DNA of 64,000 nt. It comes from JAGLOK01 sp963677605 (GTDB lineage: Bacteria; Bacillota; Clostridia; Christensenellales; UMGS416). The notes beneath the pieces are model-generated. The model was not told the origin of the DNA, searched no databases, and was given only the letters and a program-made list of their open reading frames with translations. Positions 35,277 to 44,237 of this stretch are shown here, piece by piece (the stretch's first letter is position 1; every line of letters begins with the position of its first letter). The stretch is from assembly GCA_963677605.2 (NCBI GenBank), contig CAXXDX010000006.1, positions 1,240,001 to 1,304,000 of the forward strand, read 5' to 3'. Made by a program: the position numbers and the translations under genes.

Positions 35277-38200
35277 ATGTTGAAAAACTTAAATAAATTT
35301 TCAGTTATCAAAAAAACGGCTGTTATAATTATTGCTGTTTTTTTGGCTGTGTCATTTTGTGCTCCAAGCAGCATAATAATCAGGAATTCTGCCCATGCCG
35401 AGCCCGCCGAAGAAAAATTAATAAACGGCAAAAAGGTCAAAAAGGTCAATGGCCATTGGGCTGCAGCAGAAGAAATCATCATAAAATATAAAAGCGATAT
35501 AACGAACGAGCAGAACTCAATCGCATTAAACGAAATAGATCCTTCATACGAAACGCTTTCCAGCAAAAACACAGTAAAAATAAAAGTTCCTGAGGGAAAA
35601 ACTCTTGAGGAATATATTGCCGAGCTTAACGCCAACGGCGAAATAGCATTTGCGCAGCCAAACTACCTTTACACATTGGATGCAACCGTAGACGATCCTT
35701 ATACAGATCCTTCGGCCGGCGCCAATTATCAATGGTATCACGACATGATAAATACCTTTGAGGCGTGGGACTATGCGACAGGCACAGGCATCACGGTTGC
35801 AATAATAGACACCGGTGTTGACACCGATCACGAAGATTTAGTAAGTCAAATAACTTCTCAGTATGACTATTACGACGAAAATGCCGATGCGGAAGATGAC
35901 AACGGACACGGCACGCATGTTGCAGGCATTGTTGCGGCACAGTCAAACACTCTTGGCGGAGCAGGCATTGCGCCTAACAGCAGTTTGATGATACTGGATG
36001 TTTTCTTTAAAGATGCCGACACAGGCGATGCCGGCGCATACACTACCGACATCATAGAAGGAATAGACCATGCGCGGATTAACGGCGCTGATGTTATAAA
36101 CATGTCCCTTGGCTCCTATCAGGATCCTGAAAGTACGGAATATTGGGACTTGGCTTTCGAAGCTGCTGTAGACACTGCGGTTGCAAGCGGAGTCGTTGTA
36201 GTAAGCTCTGCCGGAAACGATGCAGTATCCGACGGCGCTCCCGACTATGCGTATCACAGACCCAGCGATTATGATACTGTAATTTCCGTAATATCAACAG
36301 ATTCGGATGACAGCATATCATCCTTTTCAAACTACGGCCCATTAAAAGATATATCAGCACCAGGCGGTTATATAGTTTCAACATACTTCGGTGGAGGCTA
36401 TGCTGCCTTAAGCGGCACATCCATGGCATCGCCTGTTGTTGCAGGAGTTGTAGCCCTTATTCTCTCTGCAGATCCGACGCTTACAGTCGATGAAGTTAAA
36501 AACATATTATATTCCACGGTAGATGATTTAGGCGCTGAAGGAAAAGACGACTATTACGGCTGGGGCAGAGTAAACGCTGAAGCTGCTGTCCGCATGGCAC
36601 TTGATATGGTCTACAAGATGGGAATAGATCAGGATACAGCGACTGTCGAAATAGACAGATCAGTTCAGCTTAACCCTGTATATTATCCAAGCACAGCAAC
36701 AAACAAAAACGTTACATGGTCATCCGGCAACGAAGCCGTTGCGACAGTCGATGCAAGCGGAAATGTTACAGGCGTATCTCTTGGTACTGCAACCATAACT
36801 GTGACATCCGAAGACGGCGGATATCAGGCGACATGCGACATTACAGTAGAGCCAGTATCTGTAACGGGTGTTACGCTTGACCGCAGTGCAATTGAAATAA
36901 TAATCGGCGGAGACGACACGCTTGTTGCAACAGTAGCCCCTGCAGATGCAGCAAACAAGAACGTAACATGGTCATCCGACAATGAAGCTGTCGCTACAGT
37001 AACACAGGGCGGTTTTGTCCAAAGCGTTTCAATAGGCACAGCAAACATTACAGTTACCACCGAAGACGGCAGCCATACAGCCGCCTGTGTGGTGACAGTG
37101 TCTCCTATACCGGCAGACGGCGTCACGCTTAACAAGACTTCGGTTACATTATATGAAGGCGCGAGCACTATACTTAAAGCTACAGTATCACCGAACACTG
37201 CAGCGAACAAAAACGTTACATGGACTTCGAATAATCCAAGCGCAGTAACAGTTGATACAAACGGAATGATAACAGCAGTTGCAGCAGGAAGCGCAACAAT
37301 CACAGTAACCACCGAAAGCGGCGGACATACTGACACATGCACAGTCACAGTCAGCACACTTTCACCAGTTACCGTTGACGAAACTATAAAAGTAAAATTG
37401 TCAATCGGCAGCGTGACCACACTCCCAATCTACGTGGATGGAAACTATAGCGTACTGGGAGGAAGCGGTGATGCGCTTGAACGTCAACAGTATCATGTTG
37501 ATGTTGAAGGCAGCGTATTAAAGCTATATTATGGCTCAACGGAAATCGCATCCGGCACATCCATCACTCTCACACAGCACGAAGCTACGACAGGCAACAA
37601 TTTCATATGGATGGACAACACGGAACACGGAGACAGCGGATATCTCGGAGACATGGTGTTTACCATTTCCGGTGGATATATTCAGGCTGTAAACCACGTA
37701 TATATTGAAGATTACCTCTATGGCGTAGTTCCTCACGAGATGAGCAACTCATGGCCGGTGGAAGCCTTAAAAGCACAAGCAATTGCCGCAAGAACATATG
37801 CAGCAAGCAACATAGGCGGCGGATCATATGATGTAGTTGACACTTCATCCGATCAGGTTTATGAAGGTTATGACGCAACTCTCACAAATGCGATTGCAGC
37901 AGTAGATGCAACAGGAAAACAGGTTCTGCAATATGGGAACTCATTGATTATTGCTTACTACGCCGCGTCAAACGGCGGATATACTGACATCCCTTATCAT
38001 GTATGGGGCAGCGGTACGGATATGCCGTATGAAATATTTACAGATTCATATGATGTTGCGAACTCGTCAAGCCCGTATGAGATGATTCACTTCCCGGCAG
38101 TTATCGACGGGGGCAATCCAGTAACAGTGTCGGATAACGTTGACGGTACACCCAGCATAACAAATGCAGTAAGCTACATAAAGCAGCGCATACTGGACAG

Positions 38201-39839
38201 CGGACAGCTCGCAGGCGTTACAAGCGTAAGCCAATTTGAGCTGACAGGCGTATTAAACCTTGCGCCGCACACATATGACACCGACGGCGGAAGCGAAGAC
38301 CATTCGAGAGTTCCTCCCATCGGGGACAACGACTGCGTGGACTACGTCATGGCAACAGGTACGTTTACCGTATCCGTCGGCGGAGGCGCTAACCAGGAAG
38401 TATCAAGCATTGAGCTTGACCTTAGATATTTTGACGCAGCAAACGGAATCACAACATATCAGGTGTTTAACTTCACCTCGCTTCGCTTGTTTGTAATCGA
38501 AGGCGATTCTGTAAACGGGTGGTCTATCTATCACAGAAGATACGGCCACGGCGTTGGCATGAGCCAGCGTGGTGCTCAGCAGAGAGCAAACAACGGGCAG
38601 GATTATAATGACATACTGGCGTTTTACTACCCCAACACCTCAAGGGTAACGCTTAGCTATACACAAAATGCACTTACATCAAACACACCCGCAACCGATG
38701 ATTCCAATGCAGAAATATCGGTAAGCGATTACCTTAATGTAAGGCTCGGTCCCGGAACGGAATATACCATCGTAGGCACACTACCAAACCTTGCCAGAGT
38801 AAACGTGACATCCGCGTATTCGGGCGGCGGTGACTGGCACATGATAACTTTCGGCGGAATAAACGCATATGTCCATTCAGACTATGTGACATTAGATGCC
38901 TATGTTGAGCCAACAGGCGTAAGCCTTGACCAAAGCGCTATAACGCTTGCAGTATCAGCCGATCAGACATTGGTTGCAACGGTTAGCCCGTCTAACGCCA
39001 GCAACAAAAATGTTACATGGCAGTCCAGCAACACCGATGTTGCTACAGTTGATGCAAACGGCAAAGTTACAGCTGTTGCAGAAGGCTCTGCAACAATTAC
39101 GGTCACAACCGAAATCGGTTCCCACACAGATACATGTGATGTAACTGTTGTAATTCCTGTAACGGGAGTCTCGCTAAACAAGAGTTCCACTTCTCTGAGC
39201 ACAGGAAAAACGGAAACATTAGTTGCGACAATAACGCCTTCGGATGCCACAAACCAGCACATCACCTGGACATCTGACAACGAAGCAGCCGCAACAGTAG
39301 TAGGCGGAGTGGTTACAGCAGAAGGAGTGGGGAGCGCAACAATAACCGCAGAAACCCAAGACGGAGGATTTACTGCAACATGCACAGTTACAGTAACCGC
39401 ACCTCCGACAGATGCGATATATTCATCAATCTACACTGTGGATCAGGCAAACTCACTGCTTCTTGGCGTTCCCAACGAAACAACACTTGAGGCTATGATA
39501 GGAAACTTAAGCAATGCTGCAAGCGACATAAAGATAATCGGCACAAACAGCGTTGAGATTACCGACCTTACGCGCTACACCGGAACAGGCATGAAAGTGC
39601 AGTTGGTGATAGATAGCTCTGTGGTAGACGAGCTGGATATCGTGGTTCTTGGTGATGTGGATGGTGATGGAACAATATTTATTATTGACTACGCCATAAT
39701 TAAGTCTCATCTAAACTTAGTTACAACGCTAACCGGAATCAAATACATCGCAGCAGACGTGTATGTTGACGGTAATTTAGATATATTAGATTACGCGAAA
39801 ATGAAATCACACTTAAACGGAATAATAAGCATAAACTAA
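35277..39839 (+). CDS. Secreted subtilase / Big_2 / SpoIID / SH3 / dockerin chimera
   Basis: 1520 residues. Order: signal peptide (to about 40, ending AHA), propeptide, S8 subtilisin domain with the triad D178 (IDTG), H211 (GHGTH), S382 (GTSMASP) and oxyanion N314; three Big_2 Ig-like repeats (about 450-695); a SpoIID/LytB lytic transglycosylase domain (about 700-1120) with YLYGVVPHEM (E821), ALKAQAIAARTY and GHGVGMSQRGAQ; an SH3-like domain (about 1145-1207); two more Big_2 repeats (1211-1377); a small beta module; and a dockerin-like pair of calcium loops (1459-1520, DVDGDG...IID and DVYVDG...ILD, the latter with Tyr at one ligand site). It joins a protease and a peptidoglycan-cleaving enzyme on one surface protein. 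The ribosome binding site is weak. First of two genes; the next encodes a membrane protein. Confidence 0.92.
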   Translation: MLKNLNKFSVIKKTAVIIIAVFLAVSFCAPSSIIIRNSAHAEPAEEKLINGKKVKKVNGHWAAAEEIIIKYKSDITNEQNSIALNEIDPSYETLSSKNTVKIKVPEGKTLEEYIAELNANGEIAFAQPNYLYTLDATVDDPYTDPSAGANYQWYHDMINTFEAWDYATGTGITVAIIDTGVDTDHEDLVSQITSQYDYYDENADAEDDNGHGTHVAGIVAAQSNTLGGAGIAPNSSLMILDVFFKDADTGDAGAYTTDIIEGIDHARINGADVINMSLGSYQDPESTEYWDLAFEAAVDTAVASGVVVVSSAGNDAVSDGAPDYAYHRPSDYDTVISVISTDSDDSISSFSNYGPLKDISAPGGYIVSTYFGGGYAALSGTSMASPVVAGVVALILSADPTLTVDEVKNILYSTVDDLGAEGKDDYYGWGRVNAEAAVRMALDMVYKMGIDQDTATVEIDRSVQLNPVYYPSTATNKNVTWSSGNEAVATVDASGNVTGVSLGTATITVTSEDGGYQATCDITVEPVSVTGVTLDRSAIEIIIGGDDTLVATVAPADAANKNVTWSSDNEAVATVTQGGFVQSVSIGTANITVTTEDGSHTAACVVTVSPIPADGVTLNKTSVTLYEGASTILKATVSPNTAANKNVTWTSNNPSAVTVDTNGMITAVAAGSATITVTTESGGHTDTCTVTVSTLSPVTVDETIKVKLSIGSVTTLPIYVDGNYSVLGGSGDALERQQYHVDVEGSVLKLYYGSTEIASGTSITLTQHEATTGNNFIWMDNTEHGDSGYLGDMVFTISGGYIQAVNHVYIEDYLYGVVPHEMSNSWPVEALKAQAIAARTYAASNIGGGSYDVVDTSSDQVYEGYDATLTNAIAAVDATGKQVLQYGNSLIIAYYAASNGGYTDIPYHVWGSGTDMPYEIFTDSYDVANSSSPYEMIHFPAVIDGGNPVTVSDNVDGTPSITNAVSYIKQRILDSGQLAGVTSVSQFELTGVLNLAPHTYDTDGGSEDHSRVPPIGDNDCVDYVMATGTFTVSVGGGANQEVSSIELDLRYFDAANGITTYQVFNFTSLRLFVIEGDSVNGWSIYHRRYGHGVGMSQRGAQQRANNGQDYNDILAFYYPNTSRVTLSYTQNALTSNTPATDDSNAEISVSDYLNVRLGPGTEYTIVGTLPNLARVNVTSAYSGGGDWHMITFGGINAYVHSDYVTLDAYVEPTGVSLDQSAITLAVSADQTLVATVSPSNASNKNVTWQSSNTDVATVDANGKVTAVAEGSATITVTTEIGSHTDTCDVTVVIPVTGVSLNKSSTSLSTGKTETLVATITPSDATNQHITWTSDNEAAATVVGGVVTAEGVGSATITAETQDGGFTATCTVTVTAPPTDAIYSSIYTVDQANSLLLGVPNETTLEAMIGNLSNAASDIKIIGTNSVEITDLTRYTGTGMKVQLVIDSSVVDELDIVVLGDVDGDGTIFIIDYAIIKSHLNLVTTLTGIKYIAADVYVDGNLDILDYAKMKSHLNGIISIN

Positions 39840-39852
39840 AAGAGGGATGACC

Positions 39853-41319
39853 ATGAGAAAATTTCTTATTATAATATTAGCAGTTCTGATTGTAATATCC
39901 GTAGTGGATATTCCTACTGCGCATGCCGGATCAGGCAGTGTGTCAATATCCGGTCCAAGCTCTATTTCACCAGGAGGATCTGCGACCTATACAATAACTG
40001 TTAGCATAAGTGATGCATATGTTGCCACTGGGCCAATCTCTTGGAGCGGTTCCGGCATAAACTCCGGCTCATCATCTTGGTCGGTAAGCCTTCCCAGCGC
40101 ATCAAACGGCAGTGGCTCTACAACAGTATCAATTACTGTACATGCTAATTCGAGCGGAGGATCAGGAACTATATCCGTAGGCGGATCAGGCGCTTCCTTT
40201 GTGGGCGATCCAGCAGAACAGAACTACTCTTCATTTTCTGTTTCTGGAAGCAAAGGTATAACAGTTCCTACACCTACCCCTGTGCCGACTGACACTCCTC
40301 CGCCTACCGACACACCAACACCAACTCCAACGCCTGTACCAACCGCGACCCCTGTGCCGACTGCGACTCCTAAACCCACGCCTGTACCGACTGCGACTCC
40401 GAAACCAACTGCCACTCCGAAGCCGACACCTACCCGTGTACCAACGGACACGCCGGAGCCAACGGACACACCCGAGCCTACAGACACACCTTCACCGTCG
40501 CCTACACCAAGCCCCACGCCTGAACCTACACCAATAAGGCCTCAGGACTGGGATGATGTTATACCAGTAATAGATGCAGTTAAGGATAACGTTTTAAGCA
40601 TAGATATGGGGGATAAAACTAAAGTTCCGCAAAAAGTATTCAACGCACTTAAGGAAACAGGAAAGACCATTGATGTTGATTTTGGTAACTTCAGCGTAAA
40701 ACTGGATGGAGAAAGTTTAGGCGATTCTATTGAAAGCTTTAATGAAGTTGATCTGTCGCTCACCATGGAAAAGGACACAGAGCTTTCTGCAATGGTTGAT
40801 GGGAAAGACGTATTCCAGCTCCACTTTGTACATCAGGGGCAGCTTCCAGGGGTAGTGGAGTACAGAGTTAAAGTTGAAGGTGCAAAACCGGGTGACGTTC
40901 TTTATCTCTACTACGTTTACCAGATTGCAGGCGTAGTTCAGGGCATGGAGCGCGTAGTAGTGGATGAAGAAGGCTATGTGACCTTCAGCATCTATCATAT
41001 GTCGAGCTATGTACTGACGGATAAAATTATTGAAGAGGCTATAAACAACCTTGCCGAGGAAGATAAAGTTGCAGCAGAAGTGGAAGCGATTATCGCACTC
41101 AGCAGTCAGGAACCTTCCGAGGACACTGAATTAGCCAATGAAGAAAAAGCTCTTCAAACACAAGCAAACACAGAAACTCCCTTCCAGGGTGTAAGCTATA
41201 TGATATTTTCAATATCGCTTTTGGGTGTTGCCCTCATTTCAACAGGACTCACTCTTATGATTGTAAAGAGCAAGGAACACGAAAAGGAAAAACTAATTGC
41301 GATGAATCCTGAGGAGTAG
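39853..41319 (+). CDS. Pro-Thr-rich cell-surface membrane protein, partner of the chimera
   Basis: 488 residues from the ATG at 39853, with AGAGGG 6 bases ahead; an ATG two codons earlier touches that site. Order: signal peptide ending AHA, an Ig-like or cohesin-like beta domain rich in Gly and Ser (25-135), a Pro-Thr linker of about 90 residues built from PTxTP units, a second folded domain (about 230-390) ending in VTFSIYHMSSYVLTD, an acidic stretch, a membrane helix (about 448-470) and a basic tail. No sortase motif. It lies 13 bases behind the protease gene. Because that protein ends in a dockerin, the first domain here may be its docking partner; I cannot confirm a cohesin fold from sequence alone. 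Confidence 0.85.
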   Translation: MRKFLIIILAVLIVISVVDIPTAHAGSGSVSISGPSSISPGGSATYTITVSISDAYVATGPISWSGSGINSGSSSWSVSLPSASNGSGSTTVSITVHANSSGGSGTISVGGSGASFVGDPAEQNYSSFSVSGSKGITVPTPTPVPTDTPPPTDTPTPTPTPVPTATPVPTATPKPTPVPTATPKPTATPKPTPTRVPTDTPEPTDTPEPTDTPSPSPTPSPTPEPTPIRPQDWDDVIPVIDAVKDNVLSIDMGDKTKVPQKVFNALKETGKTIDVDFGNFSVKLDGESLGDSIESFNEVDLSLTMEKDTELSAMVDGKDVFQLHFVHQGQLPGVVEYRVKVEGAKPGDVLYLYYVYQIAGVVQGMERVVVDEEGYVTFSIYHMSSYVLTDKIIEEAINNLAEEDKVAAEVEAIIALSSQEPSEDTELANEEKALQTQANTETPFQGVSYMIFSISLLGVALISTGLTLMIVKSKEHEKEKLIAMNPEE

Positions 41320-41337
41320 AGATTAACCGATAAAGTT

Positions 41338-41366
41338 AAAAAGGACAGCATCTGCTGTCCTTTTTT
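41338..41366. terminator. Bidirectional terminator
   Basis: A 13-bp stem (41338-41350 with 41353-41365) containing GGACAGCA/TGCTGTCC, with a very short loop and T run, between the surface operon and the convergent AraC gene. Confidence 0.9.
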
Positions 41367-42246
41367 AAATTTTGTTTAAAATATTTTTGCGATAATTCTG
41401 CGGGGTTACGCTTTTACACTTTGAAAACATGCTTATAAAATATGATGTGCTTGAAAATCCGCAGTCATATGCTATCTCCGTTATACTTTTATCTGTGGAT
41501 ATCAGAGCATGCTCAGCATGCCTAAGCCTCACAGCACTCAGATGGCTTGAAAAAGAGCGTCCCAGAAGCTGCTTAAAACGCGTTGTGAAGTAATTGTAAC
41601 TCATCAGGCATATCTTGGACACGTCTCTTGCGGATATGTCTTGCTGATAATTCTCATCGATATATGAAATAGCCTTATTAAGCCAGTCTATATCTTTATC
41701 TTTTATTGCCATATCAGTTTTTATGTCAATTCCATAATCATGCCACACTCTCACAATGTCCAAAAAGAGCATAACGATATTTCCCTGTATTGCAAGCTCA
41801 TATGCATAAGGTTTTTGTGTTGCTTCCTTATAAATCTGCATTACTTTTGTTCTGATATCCTGCTTTTTGTCTTCATCTCTGAACAGCCTCGGATATTTCT
41901 TCTCAGGTCCGGAAAACGGAATAATATACTTTAATGTGAATACAGTAGAGCTCATTTGCAATATTTCAGGATCAAATTGAATAACTATATATTCTGTGTT
42001 TTTATCCTCTGTTTCTATATAGTGAGCTTCTTTTGAATTAATTATTATTAGGTCGCCTTTTTCGGCAATATTGAGCTTGCCGTCAAGATATATGCGTACA
42101 TTACCGCTTAGCATGAATATAAGCTCGATATAGTTATGCCAGTGCGAAGTAACCATAAGCTTTTCATTGTCAACTCGCTGCTTAAAGCACCTGTATCTGT
42201 ATTCAAGATTTTGTTCGGCTGCTATATCTTCGTAACGGGTTTCCAT
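41365..42246 (-). CDS. AraC-family transcriptional regulator
   Basis: 293 residues. Cupin-type N-terminal sensor (SHWHNYIELIFMLSGNVRIYLDGK) and two helix-turn-helix motifs in the last 100 residues (ISARDVSKICLMSYNYFTTRFKQ and SITEIAYDCGFSSTSYFISMF). It is divergent from the isomerase-dehydrogenase operon. A 16-base direct repeat in between (42314-42345) is its likely binding site. Inducer unknown, probably a sugar or polyol. Confidence 0.93.
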   Translation of the reverse strand: METRYEDIAAEQNLEYRYRCFKQRVDNEKLMVTSHWHNYIELIFMLSGNVRIYLDGKLNIAEKGDLIIINSKEAHYIETEDKNTEYIVIQFDPEILQMSSTVFTLKYIIPFSGPEKKYPRLFRDEDKKQDIRTKVMQIYKEATQKPYAYELAIQGNIVMLFLDIVRVWHDYGIDIKTDMAIKDKDIDWLNKAISYIDENYQQDISARDVSKICLMSYNYFTTRFKQLLGRSFSSHLSAVRLRHAEHALISTDKSITEIAYDCGFSSTSYFISMFSKCKSVTPQNYRKNILNKI

Positions 42247-42313
42247 AATACCACCATAATCAAAGTCTATTCGTAAATTATTTATATATATATAACAAAT
42301 TCTTGTATAAAAA

Positions 42314-42345
42314 AAATTAGCTATATTGTAAATTAGCTATATTGT
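42314..42345. promoter_or_regulatory. Tandem 16-base direct repeat, probable AraC site
   Basis: AAATTAGCTATATTGT occurs twice without gap (42314-42329 and 42330-42345) in the divergent intergenic region. AraC dimers usually bind two direct half-sites. An inverted repeat AGCATAA/TTATGCT follows at 42347-42364. Confidence 0.6.
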
Positions 42346-42405
42346 AGCATAAGTTATTATGCTATCCAATAAAATATCCTCAAAGATTTATTTTAGGAGA
42401 TAATA

Positions 42406-43158
42406 ATGGCAAAAAAAGCACTTCAGTTATATTCTATAAAAGAAATGATGGCAGAAAACGTAAAAACAGCACTGAAACAAACCAAAAAAGCCGGTTATGA
42501 GGGCGTAGAATTTGCGGGCTATTATGACGTAAATTCAGCACAGATGAAGGATTTTCTAGATGAAATTCAGCTTTTCGTGTGCGGAACCCACTCAATGGAT
42601 GCGCTCAGCGAAGACAAGTTCGATGAAATTATTTCTTATAACAGAATAATAGGAAATTCAAATATCGTTATTCCGTTTATAAGCGAAGAATTCAGAAAAA
42701 CCGCACAAGACTGGAAAAACACAGCACGGGTGTTCAGCGAAGCCGGCAAAAAGTTTAAAGATGAAGGATTTACACTCGCCTACCACAATCATTCGTTTGA
42801 ATTCGAAAAATTTGATACTGTATCCGGTTATCAGATACTGGCAGAAAACATAAATCCTGATTATGTAAAACTTCAGCCGGACCTAGGTTGGGTGGCTTTT
42901 TCAGGCGAAGATGTCGAGGCATTTTTGGAAACATACAAAGAGCTTATCGTAAACATTCATGTAAAACAGTTTAAAAAGGTCGGCTCCCACGATGCTACTG
43001 AAATACATAAAGGCATAGTCAGTTATCCGCCGATAATCAAAAAATGCATGGACCTTGGTATTGACTGGTTTATTATCGAGCAGGAAGGCTATGATATTCC
43101 CGTTCTGGACAGTATAAAAGAAAACTGCACAGAACTTGATAAAATGATAAAGCAATAA
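42406..43158 (+). CDS. Sugar phosphate isomerase/epimerase, TIM-barrel (AP endonuclease 2 family)
   Basis: 250 residues of the xylose-isomerase-like TIM-barrel family. GYEGVEFAGYY, YHNHSFEFEKFD, QPDLGWVAFSG and the Glu in FIIEQEGY match the metal-binding positions of inosose dehydratase / epimerase relatives. AGGAG precedes the ATG. First of three genes with two Gfo/Idh/MocA dehydrogenases; such trios oxidise, isomerise or dehydrate sugars or inositols. The exact substrate is open. Confidence 0.88.
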   Translation: MAKKALQLYSIKEMMAENVKTALKQTKKAGYEGVEFAGYYDVNSAQMKDFLDEIQLFVCGTHSMDALSEDKFDEIISYNRIIGNSNIVIPFISEEFRKTAQDWKNTARVFSEAGKKFKDEGFTLAYHNHSFEFEKFDTVSGYQILAENINPDYVKLQPDLGWVAFSGEDVEAFLETYKELIVNIHVKQFKKVGSHDATEIHKGIVSYPPIIKKCMDLGIDWFIIEQEGYDIPVLDSIKENCTELDKMIKQ

Positions 43159-43169
43159 AGGATCACACA

Positions 43170-44225
43170 ATGAAACTTAAACTTGGAATACTTGGCTATG
43201 GCGGAATGGGAAACTGGCATGCCAAAAACGCGCCTAAAGTTGAGGGCGTTGAGCTTATAGCTATGCACGATATAGATGAGGAACGAATAAATGATGCAAG
43301 AGAAAAAGGCATCAAAGCATATGAAGAGCTTGACGATTTCCTTCGAGATGATGAAATAAACTTCGTACTTGTCGCAACATCAAACGATGTGCATAAAGAC
43401 CTTTCCATTAAAGCTATGCAAGCAGGCAAGCATGTAATGTGCGAAAAGCCGGTTACGCTCAGTGTAGCTGAGCTGGATGAAATAATAGCAGTATCCAAAG
43501 AAACCGGAAGAATCTTCACAGTTCACCAAAACAGACGCTGGGACACCGATTATAGGGTTATGCGCGAGATAGTGGAACAAAACATGGTGGGCAAAATTTA
43601 TAACATTGAATCAAGAGTGCACGGAAACAACGGCAAAATTTACGGATGGCGCACTAATCCCGAAGCAGGCGGAGGTATGGTTTATGACTGGGGAGTGCAT
43701 CTTATGGATCACTTTACCTTTATGTATCCCGATAAAAAAATCGCCTCAGTCTATGCGCAGCTCTTTAGCCTCATCAACGAAGACGTTGATGACTTGTTTA
43801 AAGTAGAAGTAAAGTTTGAAGACGGACTTTGCGTTCATGTTCAGGTGGGCACATTCGGACTTGTTCCGCAGCCAAGGTTTCTGATTTATGGCGATTTGGG
43901 AACAGCAGCGATTAATGATTTTTCCGGTGAAGATGGTAAAATAAAAGTACTAAAGCACAGAATCGATGAAATGGGAAAAGTCATAATTGACACTCCCGCA
44001 GGGCCTACAAGAACAATGGCTCCGCAACCGGAAGAATGCTTTATGGAAAAGCCTCTGCCCAGTATCACAAAACCATGGCCAAATTTGTACGGAAACTTAG
44101 TAAACGTACTGAATAATAAAGAAGAACTTTATGTAACACCGGAAAGTGTAAGGCGCACAATGCGTTTAATTGAAGCCGTGTTTGAAAGCGCGCGTCTTAA
44201 TGAAACAATAAAACTTAATTTATAG
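43170..44225 (+). CDS. Gfo/Idh/MocA-family oxidoreductase
   Basis: 351 residues. The N-terminal NAD(P) fold starts LGILGYGGMGNWHAKN and contains the conserved CEKPVT; the C-terminal half is the substrate-binding beta sheet with GGGMVYDWGVHLMDH. Such enzymes oxidise or reduce hydroxyls of sugars and inositols. It follows the isomerase gene by 11 bases and precedes a second family member by 12 bases. Confidence 0.92.
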   Translation: MKLKLGILGYGGMGNWHAKNAPKVEGVELIAMHDIDEERINDAREKGIKAYEELDDFLRDDEINFVLVATSNDVHKDLSIKAMQAGKHVMCEKPVTLSVAELDEIIAVSKETGRIFTVHQNRRWDTDYRVMREIVEQNMVGKIYNIESRVHGNNGKIYGWRTNPEAGGGMVYDWGVHLMDHFTFMYPDKKIASVYAQLFSLINEDVDDLFKVEVKFEDGLCVHVQVGTFGLVPQPRFLIYGDLGTAAINDFSGEDGKIKVLKHRIDEMGKVIIDTPAGPTRTMAPQPEECFMEKPLPSITKPWPNLYGNLVNVLNNKEELYVTPESVRRTMRLIEAVFESARLNETIKLNL

Positions 44226-44237
44226 TCGGAGGAAAAT

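Noticed and set aside
36824..37420. 198-codon open frame on the minus strand inside the subtilase-SpoIID gene
   Set aside because: It is the antisense of the Ig-like repeats; its Val/Thr-rich product mirrors their repeated codons, and it has no ribosome site.
40224..40517. Gly-Val repeat protein on the minus strand
   Set aside because: It is the antisense of the Pro-Thr linker; the repeat comes from the linker's codons.
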